Notes under the pieces: generated by a model
Told to the model about the DNA's origin: nothing
What the model saw: the letters and a program-made list of their open reading frames with translations, nothing else
Database searches by the model: none
Position numbers and translations under genes: made by a program
In this document: piece by piece, positions 1 through 8,321 of the stretch
Layout of the letters: every line of letters begins with the position of its first letter
How positions within the stretch are numbered: the first letter of the stretch is position 1
Virus record (IMG/VR): IMGVR_UViG_3300037258_000206
Coordinates: 1-27,868 of that record
Reading direction: 5' to 3' (one strand)
Source of the DNA: a virus
Length of the DNA: 27,868 nt

Positions 1-1568
1 GGTCCACTATCTGTTGCCGACAACGCGCTTCTGTCATGTGACGTTTTTAGGTTGGTAACCGTAGCGCCCACCCACGTTACGAGAATGGGTCCAAGATACG
101 GAACCGCCCATTGCGTAATCGGGGTTCCGTGCCCTGTTCCATCGAATTGAGTACCAGTAGTAGGAGCCGTAGTTGAAACCTGATAGTTGAACGTGTTGTA
201 GCCACGACAGTTAAGAACAAACCAATGCGTGATGGTGCCGCCCGTGTAAACAGGAAGAACGTTGGCGTTTCCAAGCATATCGCAATTGTAGAACTCTATG
301 TTTGAGCATCCCCCCGATAGCGCGGCAGCATACGGTTGGACTCCTCCGGTAAAAACGTACGTTCCAATAAGGTCGGCTCCGGTAACGCTAACGGAGTCTG
401 CCGCGTCGTGCACCACTATCCCCGCTCCCAAAGCAACGTCCGATGGATTCTGCCCGTTGCTCGCATACATACCCCCGGTAACGATGACGTTGGACGCCAC
501 GCCGATCTGCAGCCCAGAGTCGTTGAACCCAACGCATTGCGTGCCAGTGATATAGACGCCCTGGACATTCGTTACCACCGCCCCAGTGTTTCCGTCAATG
601 ATGATGCCTGCCGACGCCGGGGCCGTGGAGTTGTTAGTGCGGGCACAGTAGGTGTTGGTAATCCACACATCGTTTATCGTACCAATGTTGGTCGGCGGAC
701 GAACGATAATCGAGTTGACCCACGATTGGATTGCACAACCGAGGATATAGATATTGTTGGTTCCCTGTAAGATGGAAACGCCAGTGTCAAAGTCGGAAAT
801 ATGGCAGTTGGTAATGTAGACTTCATCACATTGCTGTATGACGATGCCGGTGCAGCCGGTGGGGCCGCCGCCGCTCCCCTGAGACTGCTGTCGTATAATA
901 TTTTGAAGAAGAAACCCCTGGGATGCTCCAAAGAATATCTGCACGGAGTTATCATGCACGTTTTGGTCGATGGTGCAGTAGGCCAAGCCGCAGAACAGAG
1001 CTTTGGCCGTCAACCCGACAACGAACGTCTGAGGGCAGTTGGTGAACGTGCAGTAAAACGCCGTCGTAACCGACCCGGCGTTGTCGGCGTTAATCGCGAT
1101 GCCAGAGGTAAGACCGTGGTTGTAGGTTATCTGTAAATCACGGAACCTGATACCCCCGTTGTTGGTTCCTACTTGTCCGGCGTTCGAAACATCGAACGTA
1201 TCCGTGTTGCTATTCTGAAAGATTTGCACGCCAGCCGACGAGCCTTGAATAATGAGTCCGCCAAAGTTTCCTCCGGGCGCGCTGGTCCCAACGATGTTTA
1301 CCGTTCCCGCGTGCTGGTAGGAACCAGTCGGGATAAACACCTGTCCCCCATTGCTGGCGATGGCGTCGTTAACCGCAGCCTGAAGGAAGGCGACGTTGTT
1401 CACGCCGGTTTCCGTAGGGCTGTAACCGTAGGTGGCCGCATTAAACAGAGTCGCCGGAGTCGTCGCCCCATCCTCGATAGCCTGAAGCACGTAGGCGAAG
1501 TTGTCGTTAACTGCGTTCGCATCAGCGACGGTATTCGGAACAAACGTGTTTGGAATAACGAGTGTCAT
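1..1568 (-). CDS. Tailspike / tail fibre with pectate-lyase-like beta-helix, 3' end outside window
   Basis: The frame is open from an ATG at 1568 to the window edge (522 codons, no stop), so the C-terminus is missing. Near residues 50-75 it reads like the pectate-lyase superfamily entry motif: NNVAFLQAAVNDAIASNGG followed by a VFIPTGSY segment. Many short repeating Asn/Thr/Val-rich strands follow (for example VYITGTQCVGFNDSG), as expected of a right-handed beta-helix. In phages such proteins are trimeric receptor-binding or polysaccharide-degrading spikes. The start codon overlaps the stop of the upstream gene (ATGA) and AGGA lies just upstream. Being last in the tail cluster fits a spike. 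Enzymatic activity is not shown, because the catalytic part may lie outside the window or be absent. Confidence 0.8.
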   Translation of the reverse strand, partial: MTLVIPNTFVPNTVADANAVNDNFAYVLQAIEDGATTPATLFNAATYGYSPTETGVNNVAFLQAAVNDAIASNGGQVFIPTGSYQHAGTVNIVGTSAPGGNFGGLIIQGSSAGVQIFQNSNTDTFDVSNAGQVGTNNGGIRFRDLQITYNHGLTSGIAINADNAGSVTTAFYCTFTNCPQTFVVGLTAKALFCGLAYCTIDQNVHDNSVQIFFGASQGFLLQNIIRQQSQGSGGGPTGCTGIVIQQCDEVYITNCHISDFDTGVSILQGTNNIYILGCAIQSWVNSIIVRPPTNIGTINDVWITNTYCARTNNSTAPASAGIIIDGNTGAVVTNVQGVYITGTQCVGFNDSGLQIGVASNVIVTGGMYASNGQNPSDVALGAGIVVHDAADSVSVTGADLIGTYVFTGGVQPYAAALSGGCSNIEFYNCDMLGNANVLPVYTGGTITHWFVLNCRGYNTFNYQVSTTAPTTGTQFDGTGHGTPITQWAVPYLGPILVTWVGATVTNLKTSHDRSALSATDSG

Positions 1569-3427
1569 CGTTTTCCTAACTGGCTAAAGCTGCCGGTTAT
1601 GCCCGAGAAAATCCAAGGCAGTTGTGAGGTGTAACCCCAGCTTGCCGCATCCCACGTCGCCTGGTCCCAAATCGCCCCGAGGTTGCCGATGCCCGTTTGA
1701 ATCCCCATCGAAAACGCCTCAGCCTGGATACCCGGGGAGTTGACGGTCGGCAACGGCACCGATGCCCACGGCGCGCGACTCCACAAACCGACGTTCCAAA
1801 TGAGGTAGTCGTAGGGGTTACCCGGCAGTTGGTTCGTTACGTCGATGCGCGAGGCTGGAGCGTTCCACGATGCGCGAGGGGCCGGGAACACGCTCCAAAG
1901 CGTGTTGTCCCAAAGCGAGAAGTCCCAGGTCGCGAGGTTCGTCTGCGATGCCGTCACGTTCTCGGTGAAGGTTTGCTCCAACTGATAGTCGGTCTGCACC
2001 GTTGCGGTTCCGGCAAAGAACACCGGATACTGAATCTCGGGGTAAATGCGGTGAAGCGACTTTACCGAGCCCGGCTCGCCGAGCTTAAAAAACTTCGTGG
2101 CGACCCAGGTCGTGACGTTTGAACCAAGGTCAGTATTGTCCGTCGAGTCATCCCAGATCGCCACATTCCACGCACAGGCATCCCACAGGGAATCTTGCGT
2201 GGCAGTGTATGGGTCCCAAGTGTAAACGTGACCGCTGTTGCCGCCGACCAACGACGCCCACGGCGAAGGGTCGCCCGGCGCGTTAATAAGTGTCGCGGAG
2301 TAAATCGGAACGCCGAGTTGCAGTACCGTCCACCCACCCAGGTTCGTATCGTAGATGAGTACCGTATCATTAACACCAGCCACCTCCGATGAGTAGACCA
2401 CCTGGTAGCGGTCGTTATACATCCATGCGAAGTAGGAACTACGGTCCCCCACCATTGGGTATCCCGGCGTGAAGGCGTCGCGCTGGAACCACGGCTGCAC
2501 CTTGAGCGAGAACGCCGTCGGCTGCGTCTGCGAAAAGGGGTTGAACGAGTAGGCGTTGTTGTTGCCAATCCCGTAGAGCACCGAGTTCTGCGTGAGAATC
2601 GTGTAGCCCGCAATCAGTCCGTCGTTATCCATGCGAACGTCCTGCTGCGAGTAGTTAGCCGGACCCGTGCCGTAGACGAGCGAGAAGCCGTAGGGAAGGG
2701 CGACGACAAGTTGCGCCTGCGCGCCGCTGCCGATAACGCCGAACCCCTGCACCGGCTGGCCGAAGTCGAATACGCTGTAGCCCGCGATGGCCTCGAACGA
2801 ATCGCCCGTGATGAATCCCTGTCCCGTGCTCATCACCTGGTTGGGGAACTTCTTGAGCCCGCCGAACCACACCACGCCGTTAATGAGCGCGCACCACCGC
2901 GCGCCGTGGGCGTTCTTCCATCCCTTGGGCGTGTAGATTTGCGAGCCATCGTAAATGTACGGACCCTTCACGCCATCGCAGATAACCGCAACGTCGGTGA
3001 GCCCTGGCGCCGCTGTATCCGGGTACGGATTCGCCTGCGGGTCCGACGCGGTGACGATAGACCACGGTTTGCTGCCCGTGCCGAGGGAACCGAGAATCTT
3101 CCCTTGGTCGAGGTCGAATAGTTGGTCGTTACATTGCGCGAGCGTCTGCGTCGAGGTAATCTCGTTCCCCGCTTTCACGAACTGCGAAAAGCGGTAGAGC
3201 CCGATGACGGGAGCGGGCTGCGCGAGGCTCTTATAGAGCGTCATTCCACGACGCGACTCAAAGCCTCCATCCGGGCGCAGGTAGCCGTTGAGCGCCTGCG
3301 TCAACTCATTGTCGGCAAGCTCCTGCGGCGCGCCCTTGACGTTGAGGCCGCCGCTAAAATCATAAATGGAAAAGTCGTTCTGCCCCGCCGTATCGCGACG
3401 CAGTTTTCCTGTGCGGCTATACGGCAT
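1565..3427 (-). CDS. Putative tail hub / tail-nozzle or DNA-stabilisation protein
   Basis: A 620-residue protein between the head-tail adaptor gene and the tailspike. The N-terminus (FSGGLNVKGAPQELADNE, then N-GYLRPDGGFESRRG) resembles the opening of podoviral tail hub proteins such as P22 gp10-type or T7 gp12-type proteins, where a GGLN...E...N...GG...R.G pattern is common. The rest is Trp-, Asn- and Tyr-rich and probably mostly beta. These proteins plug the connector channel and carry the spikes. The ATG at 3427 follows the upstream stop by 3 bases and has no obvious SD, so translational coupling is likely. It ends by ATGA overlap with the tailspike gene. The assignment rests on position and N-terminal pattern only. 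Confidence 0.6.
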   Translation of the reverse strand: MPYSRTGKLRRDTAGQNDFSIYDFSGGLNVKGAPQELADNELTQALNGYLRPDGGFESRRGMTLYKSLAQPAPVIGLYRFSQFVKAGNEITSTQTLAQCNDQLFDLDQGKILGSLGTGSKPWSIVTASDPQANPYPDTAAPGLTDVAVICDGVKGPYIYDGSQIYTPKGWKNAHGARWCALINGVVWFGGLKKFPNQVMSTGQGFITGDSFEAIAGYSVFDFGQPVQGFGVIGSGAQAQLVVALPYGFSLVYGTGPANYSQQDVRMDNDGLIAGYTILTQNSVLYGIGNNNAYSFNPFSQTQPTAFSLKVQPWFQRDAFTPGYPMVGDRSSYFAWMYNDRYQVVYSSEVAGVNDTVLIYDTNLGGWTVLQLGVPIYSATLINAPGDPSPWASLVGGNSGHVYTWDPYTATQDSLWDACAWNVAIWDDSTDNTDLGSNVTTWVATKFFKLGEPGSVKSLHRIYPEIQYPVFFAGTATVQTDYQLEQTFTENVTASQTNLATWDFSLWDNTLWSVFPAPRASWNAPASRIDVTNQLPGNPYDYLIWNVGLWSRAPWASVPLPTVNSPGIQAEAFSMGIQTGIGNLGAIWDQATWDAASWGYTSQLPWIFSGITGSFSQLGKR

Positions 3428-3430
3428 GGG

Positions 3431-4147
3431 TTAGAACCACGGTGGGCTTCCCGATGGGTAACTGTACGTCCGCACGTCAGTAACCTGGGCGCTCTTGGGG
3501 ACTGAGCGACGCGCCATCGAGTCTTTCAACTTCTGGATGCGGTCCTCGTACTGCGGCGCGAAAATATCCTTGCTCTCGTCGCCGCGCTGTACCGCCTCCA
3601 GCATACGGCAGCACGTCCACAGGATGACGGCCTCCTGCGCTTGCGTGTCGAGATTAGTGAACGACGCGGCGGAGGTGTCCGCCCAGAGTGTCGGCCGTGC
3701 GCGGTAATAGATATTTATTTGCCCGACAACAGCGGGCGGATAAATCTGAATCGAGATAACGCCGCTCGAATCCTTGTACGCCATCCAGTAGACCGGGTTG
3801 CCGTAACCCACGCCCGGGAAGCCCGCGCATTGGTTCATAAACTGCGTCGGCTCCAACTGGAACATGGGATAAACGATTGCCGTACTTGGCGCGGGCACCA
3901 GCGGTCCCGTCGAGAACGACATGGAGTAAACGTCCTGCACGTCCTCGGGAAGGTCTAGCGTCTGCTGTCCCGTGGTCGTAACAATCGGAAGGTATAGGCG
4001 AATCCCGCCCAACTCCGCTTCGACCTGCTCGACGCCCGCGTTGAGGAACGTAAGAACCTGGGTTGGAGAAAGCGCGGTCGGCTCGTTGGTGCGGAGTTGC
4101 ACCATCGTAATCGCCGCCGATGCGGAATACCCGGTCGGCGCGGCCAT
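3431..4147 (-). CDS. Putative head-tail adaptor (connector) protein
   Basis: 238 residues. The start is the ATG of a TAATG overlap with the preceding small gene. The N-terminal half contains TALSPTQVLTFLNAGVEQVE followed by a Leu-Pro-rich strand section (TTTGQQTLDLPEDVQDVYS). This helix-then-beta layout is typical of the podoviral adaptor or gatekeeper proteins that dock under the portal. The middle has short Tyr/Pro strands (YRARPTLW) and the C-terminal third is helical. Its place directly before the tail hub and spike genes supports a head-tail joining role. A function beyond that cannot be read from the sequence. Confidence 0.55.
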   Translation of the reverse strand: MAAPTGYSASAAITMVQLRTNEPTALSPTQVLTFLNAGVEQVEAELGGIRLYLPIVTTTGQQTLDLPEDVQDVYSMSFSTGPLVPAPSTAIVYPMFQLEPTQFMNQCAGFPGVGYGNPVYWMAYKDSSGVISIQIYPPAVVGQINIYYRARPTLWADTSAASFTNLDTQAQEAVILWTCCRMLEAVQRGDESKDIFAPQYEDRIQKLKDSMARRSVPKSAQVTDVRTYSYPSGSPPWF

Positions 4148-4323
4148 TAGCGACGCGCCATTCTACGCGACTTCTTGCGCGACGACTTGCGCTTATTGCC
4201 GCGGAAGAGGCGCGCTTCATGCGCCATCTTCCGGCATTTTGCTTTCTTTTTGGGGTCGCGACCAGCGGCGCCGTAGCATCCCCGCACGGCGTTGAGCGAC
4301 TTTTGTGCGGAAGCCCACGGCAT
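4147..4323 (-). CDS. Small Lys/Arg-rich protein (58 aa)
   Basis: ATG at 4323, TAA at 4149-4147. The stop shares its last base with the ATG of the adaptor gene (TAATG). The translation begins MPWASAQKSLNAVRGCYG and then becomes strongly basic (KKKAKCRKM, RGNKRKSSRKKSRRMARR). The two cysteines could bind a metal but there is no full motif. It lies 3 bases after the stop of another basic mini-protein. I recognise no family. Tight coupling on both sides argues that it is translated. The charge suggests nucleic-acid contact, perhaps with packaged DNA or RNA, which is inference. Confidence 0.6.
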   Translation of the reverse strand: MPWASAQKSLNAVRGCYGAAGRDPKKKAKCRKMAHEARLFRGNKRKSSRKKSRRMARR

Positions 4324-4326
4324 GAG

Positions 4327-4557
4327 TTACCGCTTCGCAGTCTTACGGCCGCGATGGTGGCGCTTCGCCGCAATCTTTTTCATATTCTGAGCGAATACGG
4401 CGCGCTTTTTCGCGAGGCCGCCCTTAGCTTTTGCCTTGGCGATTTTCTTGGAGGTCGCCTTACCAAATGCGCCCTTCGTCCCCTTGGCCTTCATGCGGGC
4501 CGAGGCTTTTTGAATCCAGCGGCCGCCCTTGCGGCTACTCTTCCGCTTCTGGCTCAT
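4327..4557 (-). CDS. Small basic, Lys/Ala/Gly-rich phage protein (76 aa)
   Basis: The ATG at 4557 is chosen over a TTG nine bases upstream. The N-terminus MSQKRKSSRKGGRWIQKASA leads into MKAKGTKGAFGKATSKK and a Lys/Ala tail ending HHRGRKTAKR. A W-I-Q-K-A stretch followed by K-G-T-K-G-A-F resembles small basic proteins seen among head genes of many phages, whose role is not settled. It overlaps the preceding gene by 23 bases and is followed after 3 bases by a second basic protein. With 30 or more basic residues and almost no acidic ones it would bind DNA or RNA non-specifically. That function is inference from composition. Confidence 0.65.
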   Translation of the reverse strand: MSQKRKSSRKGGRWIQKASARMKAKGTKGAFGKATSKKIAKAKAKGGLAKKRAVFAQNMKKIAAKRHHRGRKTAKR

Positions 4558-4783
4558 GGGCACCAACGTCGTAGGGGTTGTCTGGGAGGCGGCGCGCGTT
4601 TACCGTATGCACGCCAAGCTCGCGCCCGTGTGCCTCGCCCATCACGCCCGAACAGAACACCTCACCGCCGCGAGTAGGGTCGCGGTCAGACCAGGAGGAA
4701 CGGTCATCAGACGTGAGAGGCCCGCGGGGCCGGTTATCCGGAGGAATCGAGGTAACGAGCCCCGCGAACTTTTTGCGCGCCAT
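4535..4783 (-). CDS. Hypothetical protein (82 aa)
   Basis: ATG at 4783, TAG at 4537-4535. It begins MARKKFAGLVTSIPPDNRPR, has a Ser/Asp/Arg-rich middle (SDDRSSWSDRDPTRGG) and ends in an acidic tail (PEAEE). No family recognised. It starts 4 bases after the stop of the 260-residue gene and its 3' end overlaps the next gene by 23 bases. The upstream coding sequence supplies no clear SD, so coupling is probable. The reading frame is preferred over the other frames because it fills the space between two good genes. Confidence 0.5.
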   Translation of the reverse strand: MARKKFAGLVTSIPPDNRPRGPLTSDDRSSWSDRDPTRGGEVFCSGVMGEAHGRELGVHTVNARRLPDNPYDVGAHEPEAEE

Positions 4784-4787
4784 GAGG

Positions 4788-5570
4788 CTATTCGACCTCC
4801 GCCATTTCCGAGGCGGTCACCATCGCGCCATCCAGGCGCTGCGGCGCTTCCTTGGGAATTTCGCGGATAAACTCTACGAACCCAAACGCGTTTTCGCGCG
4901 TCTGCGGGCGGCCATCCTCGACCGTGCGCCACACCGGATTCTTCTTGCGAGCCCAACGTAATGCCAGGCGTTGCACTTCCTCCGAGCGCGTGGTGTCGTC
5001 GGACACGATCTGCCCGCGACCGTTATCCTTGGTCGCGTTCATCCGCTCGTAGTTACCGCAGTACAGGTCCCAAATGCCCTCGTCCACCTCTTCGACGGGC
5101 GGGTTGTTTGGGTCGTTCGCGGGAGCGGGGGCGACGACGTAGCGCCGACCGTTGAACGGGATGATGAAGTTCGCCGGCTCGATCACGTCCTCGTAAATCG
5201 AGAGATCGCGACCCTTCTCGGCGGCCTTGTAAAGATTTTCAGCGTTGCCGTAAGCCTTGCGAAGATTCTCGCCCTTGGGGCCTTTATACATCATCGCTTC
5301 TTCCGCGCCCTGAAGCGAGGAAACGGGGACGACGCAAACGCGCCGCTCCTTCGTGCGAGAGTGATTGACCACGAATACATTGGGGCGACGCTTGGGCGTG
5401 TTGAACGGCGTCTGTAGATTGGCCTCGCCGGAGAGTTCGCCGAGCGGGTTCTGATTCAGCGCGAACAGCATATCGGCTTCGGGCGTCGCGTTGGGAGCGT
5501 TGAGTTTTCGCTCGTTCCAATCGTTGTTGACTTGCGCGGTGAACTGTTCAGGGGTGAGAGTCTTAGGCAT
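4788..5570 (-). CDS. Uncharacterised structural-cluster protein (260 aa)
   Basis: ATG at 5570 with a strong GGAGG SD about 5 bases upstream. The N-terminal part is polar and Asn/Gln-rich (TPEQFTAQVNNDWNERK). A central region (FVVNHSRTKERRVCVVPVSS) looks like paired strands. A Pro/Glu linker (PANDPNNPPVEEVDEG) precedes a helical C-terminal part. I do not recognise the family. It lies between the capsid decoration-like gene and the basic proteins and adaptor, so a head or connector accessory role is possible. A hairpin abuts its SD (see the intergenic hairpins at 5581-5664). Confidence 0.6.
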   Translation of the reverse strand: MPKTLTPEQFTAQVNNDWNERKLNAPNATPEADMLFALNQNPLGELSGEANLQTPFNTPKRRPNVFVVNHSRTKERRVCVVPVSSLQGAEEAMMYKGPKGENLRKAYGNAENLYKAAEKGRDLSIYEDVIEPANFIIPFNGRRYVVAPAPANDPNNPPVEEVDEGIWDLYCGNYERMNATKDNGRGQIVSDDTTRSEEVQRLALRWARKKNPVWRTVEDGRPQTRENAFGFVEFIREIPKEAPQRLDGAMVTASEMAEVE

Positions 5571-5580
5571 CGTTTCCTCC

Positions 5581-5664
5581 TGCCGCTATCGTGCGGCAAC
5601 GTGCAAAGATTGGTGGGGGCAGCGGATGACGCTCACGCCGCCCCCGGTAGTAGCCCGCGCTACT
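5581..5664 (-). other. Three intergenic stem-loops ahead of the 260-aa gene
   Basis: Three perfect inverted repeats lie in the 92 bases between two late genes. TAGTAGC-CCGC-GCTACTA at 5647-5664 overlaps the upstream stop. GGGGGC...GCCCCC spans 5615-5645. TGCCGC-TATCGT-GCGGCA at 5581-5598 sits directly against the GGAGG SD of the next gene. No long U-tract follows on the minus strand, so these look more like mRNA-stabilising or translation-modulating hairpins than an intrinsic terminator. Confidence 0.5.
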
Positions 5665-6964
5665 AGTAGCCGCCGACCCAGACGTTAACCAGGGCTGGCG
5701 TAGTTGTGCTCGCAGCCAGTGCGCCGAGCGCGATGCCCAGGCACGCACCTGGTTGCGGAGTCGGTGCGGGCGACGCTTGAACGAGCGACGCATACGAACC
5801 GATGACCGGCAACCCGGTATCCTTGAACGCGACCGTCGGCGTCGTCCCTGGCTCAACCGCGACGTAGCCGATGATGCCGAGTGCGGTCGGGCTCGTTCCC
5901 GCTGCCGTTCGGTCAATCGCGTAGAGCGTTGCGCCGGTCGTGAGCGTGAACGTGATGTTGTTGTAGTTCGCCGTGGTGAGCGTCGCAACGCCCGACGTGT
6001 TGGAACCCGCCGAGGATTCCGCCGTCCCCCAAACGCCGTTGGGAGCGATGGCAGATACCTTGTAGGTCCACGTTGTGCTGCCGCTCGCGCCTCCATTGGT
6101 CACGGTCGGAGTCGCCGCCGCCGCAAGCCGCTGGAAGAACTGCGTGGCCGACGTATTCGGGTCAGCCACGATTCCAGTATCGGTGAACGTGTTGCTTCCC
6201 GCCGGAACGTAACCGATGACGCCAACCGAAGAAGGTGTACCAGCCGCCGAAGTACGGACCACGATGTAACCCACCGCATCGGCAACCGGAACCCACGCGA
6301 GCGTAATCGAGTTGAGATACGTCAGCGTCGCGTTACCGTTCGTAACGTCAACCGCCGTGCCGAGCGCCGAGTAAGTGCCGTTCGCACTAACCGCGACCAG
6401 CGCGTACTTGTTGTCGCTGGCACCGGTGGTACCGTTGGTCGTGGAGGTCGGGGTCGGGGCCGCTGCCGGAGGCTGGAAGGTCGTCAGACCACCTTGGCCG
6501 TCCGAGCAGAGCAACGAACCGTAGGCGATGGCCGTGGTGCTCGCCGTGCAGAGCGCCTGAGCCGGACCCACGTTGACGATTTGCGGAATCTCTGAACCCG
6601 CTTGCGCGTTCGACACGTTCACGATGCCGTAGGTAAACGGCGCATGAGGGGTGGCGTAGCCGTTACTTACGACCCAATAGCCACCGCCGGCCTGATTGGC
6701 CGCCGTGATTCCGTTGGGAAGCGAGCGAGGCAGAACGACCAGGTTGCCCTGAATCGCGTAACCCGTGCCGCTACCGTTTGGCTGGTAGAGGTTGGTCGCG
6801 TCGGCGGCGCCCTGCGCGAACGGTTCGAGCGTCGGCGTACCGACCATTGGAACCGGCGTGGTGCCCGCCGTGATGACGCCTGCTCCGCCAGGCAGGATGC
6901 TCGTAACCCCGGTTGGGTTGCCCGAGCTCATGTTGATGTTTAGGAGTTGACGATATACGCCCAC
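5663..6964 (-). CDS. Putative capsid decoration / head fibre protein with two Ig/FN3-like repeats
   Basis: 433 residues from a GTG at 6964. GGAGG lies 9 bases upstream and the previous stop is 2 bases away; an ATG 11 codons in is the alternative. Residues about 1-170 plus the last 40 (GACLGIALGALAASTTTPAL, then VNVWVGGY) resemble small beta-barrel capsid decoration proteins with the pattern G-S-L-L-C-S-D-G-Q-G-G...G-I-A-L. Two related repeats of about 90 residues appear to be inserted between them. Both have a Y-x-V-S/A-x-NG strand, a V/I-D-R/T-S/T-A-A-G-T turn, V/I-I-GYV and a closing F-x-DTG. The protein is Ala/Thr/Gly-rich with little charge, typical of exposed virion proteins. It follows the capsid genes, supporting a capsid surface role. 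Confidence 0.55.
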   Translation of the reverse strand: MGVYRQLLNINMSSGNPTGVTSILPGGAGVITAGTTPVPMVGTPTLEPFAQGAADATNLYQPNGSGTGYAIQGNLVVLPRSLPNGITAANQAGGGYWVVSNGYATPHAPFTYGIVNVSNAQAGSEIPQIVNVGPAQALCTASTTAIAYGSLLCSDGQGGLTTFQPPAAAPTPTSTTNGTTGASDNKYALVAVSANGTYSALGTAVDVTNGNATLTYLNSITLAWVPVADAVGYIVVRTSAAGTPSSVGVIGYVPAGSNTFTDTGIVADPNTSATQFFQRLAAAATPTVTNGGASGSTTWTYKVSAIAPNGVWGTAESSAGSNTSGVATLTTANYNNITFTLTTGATLYAIDRTAAGTSPTALGIIGYVAVEPGTTPTVAFKDTGLPVIGSYASLVQASPAPTPQPGACLGIALGALAASTTTPALVNVWVGGY

Positions 6965-6966
6965 GG

Positions 6967-7197
6967 TTACTTGCCTCCCCAGAGTTCGTCGTACTGGCCC
7001 TTGTGGAGCGGCGCGCCGCCGCCCTCGAACTGTAGGCCTGCTTCGGACTGGATGGCCTTGTCGTCGCGAGCGTCGCCAATCGGACCGTCGATGTCCGCGT
7101 TCATCGGGACGTTGAACTTGCCGTTGTCGTAGTCGGGACCGACTGCCTTGTTGTGCTTGACGCCGGGGCTCCCCGGACGACCGCGTTTCATACTCAT
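6967..7197 (-). CDS. Small capsid-cluster protein (76 aa), unknown
   Basis: ATG at 7197 with a strong SD (AGGAGG, spacing about 6). The N-terminus is MSMKRGRPGSPGVKHNKAVG, basic and Gly/Pro-rich. The rest is acidic and disordered-looking (NADIDGPIGDARDDKAIQ) and ends HKGQYDELWGGK. No family recognised. It lies directly between the major capsid gene and the decoration-like gene, so it may be a minor capsid or assembly factor. That is inference from position. Confidence 0.55.
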   Translation of the reverse strand: MSMKRGRPGSPGVKHNKAVGPDYDNGKFNVPMNADIDGPIGDARDDKAIQSEAGLQFEGGGAPLHKGQYDELWGGK

Positions 7198-7213
7198 GTT
7201 TTTCCTCCTAGCC

Positions 7214-8257
7214 CTACAGGTTGCTCAGGTCGTTGATCGGGCCGTACCAACCGTTGAGGCGCGGTTCGTCCGATGCGAACTGGAAGGCGATGACGTAACG
7301 GCTCGTCTTGGACAGCACGTTCGGGGTGTCAATCCACGGAACGTAGTCGAAGCCCTTGAACCCGAAGTAGTGCATCCGGGTGTGGTTCATGTTGAGGAAG
7401 TAGTAGTTGTAACCCAGATAGGTGTTGCCACCCGTGGCATACGTCGTCGCGGGGAAGTGGTTGTCGCCAACGACTTCGGCTCCGAGAAGATGCGGGTTGC
7501 CGAGATACGGGTTGGCCGAGTCGCCAGGGCTTACCCGAATCATCGAATCCATCGTGAACATATAGGACGACACGCCCTGCTGGTTCACAAAGATATGGGT
7601 CGGCGCGGCGTCACCGATGACGCAGGCCGTGTATTCCCGCAGCATCTGCGCCCGGGAGGTGTCGTTCGTCGCCGTACCGAGGCCGCTGGAAGCCAGCGAA
7701 ATCACGTTGCCCTGCCAGGTAGCAAGGCTGTTCGTCCCGGTTCGCGCGATGTTTCCGTAGACGTTGTAGAGTTGACCGTTGTCGGACGCCTCGATGACGC
7801 CGAGCGTCGGGTAGCCCGTGCCGGAGTTGGCGCCCTTCGTGAGCGAGGTGAGGTCGCCAGCGATGAGGTCCGAGAGGGAGGCGATACACGCCTGCACCTG
7901 GAGCGTGAGGTTGTCCACACGCATATTCGGGCCACGCACTAAGCGAAGCGTCTGATAGTCGATGGTGACCGCGGCCTGATACCACGACCAGGGGAACGCG
8001 GCAACCGAGAGGAGCGACTGCGGGCCGGATGCCAGCGTGTCGTACTGACCAAAGGATTGAGCGGTCTGGTTCTTCGCCGTCAAAAGCGGCAGGGCGAGGT
8101 ATCGGCCCTCTTCGTCACGCACCGCCGAGTCGTAAGCGACCTTCGGGACGCGCGCGGATTGGAAAACGTTGTCGGTAACGTATGGGGTAAAACTTTCGGC
8201 GAGAACGGCGGCTTCTTGGTCGTAGCCGCCCGCTGCTGGGCCTACTACTACAGCCAT
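7214..8257 (-). CDS. Major capsid protein (HK97-like fold expected)
   Basis: 347 residues starting MAVVVGPAAGGYDQEAAVLA. Position after the scaffold and before decoration-like genes, its length, and the alternating helix/strand composition fit a major head protein. A C-terminal half rich in Tyr, Asn and Phe (LGYNYYFLNMNHTRMHYFG) and a closing strand R-Y-V-I-A-F-Q-F are typical of capsid proteins of small podo-like phages. The ATG at 8257 has GAGG about 8 bases upstream. It is overlapped by the end of a possible 11-codon leader peptide. A candidate promoter (TTGACA at 8512-8517, minus strand) lies 230 bases upstream. I could not align it to a named family without a search. Confidence 0.7.
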   Translation of the reverse strand: MAVVVGPAAGGYDQEAAVLAESFTPYVTDNVFQSARVPKVAYDSAVRDEEGRYLALPLLTAKNQTAQSFGQYDTLASGPQSLLSVAAFPWSWYQAAVTIDYQTLRLVRGPNMRVDNLTLQVQACIASLSDLIAGDLTSLTKGANSGTGYPTLGVIEASDNGQLYNVYGNIARTGTNSLATWQGNVISLASSGLGTATNDTSRAQMLREYTACVIGDAAPTHIFVNQQGVSSYMFTMDSMIRVSPGDSANPYLGNPHLLGAEVVGDNHFPATTYATGGNTYLGYNYYFLNMNHTRMHYFGFKGFDYVPWIDTPNVLSKTSRYVIAFQFASDEPRLNGWYGPINDLSNL

Positions 8258-8283
8258 CGCTTCGACCTCGGGGTATTCCGCAT
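8248..8283 (-). other. Possible 11-codon leader peptide overlapping the capsid start
   Basis: ATG at 8283 with a good SD (TAGGAG, spacing 8) opens the peptide MRNTPRSKRWL. Its TAG stop lies 10 bases inside the major capsid gene, in another frame. Terminating ribosomes would be placed next to the capsid ATG, which suggests coupling. The peptide is short and could be chance. Confidence 0.3.
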
Positions 8284-8321
8284 AAGAAAAACTCCTAGCT
8301 AAAAGACGGTGTTAGCGTCGT

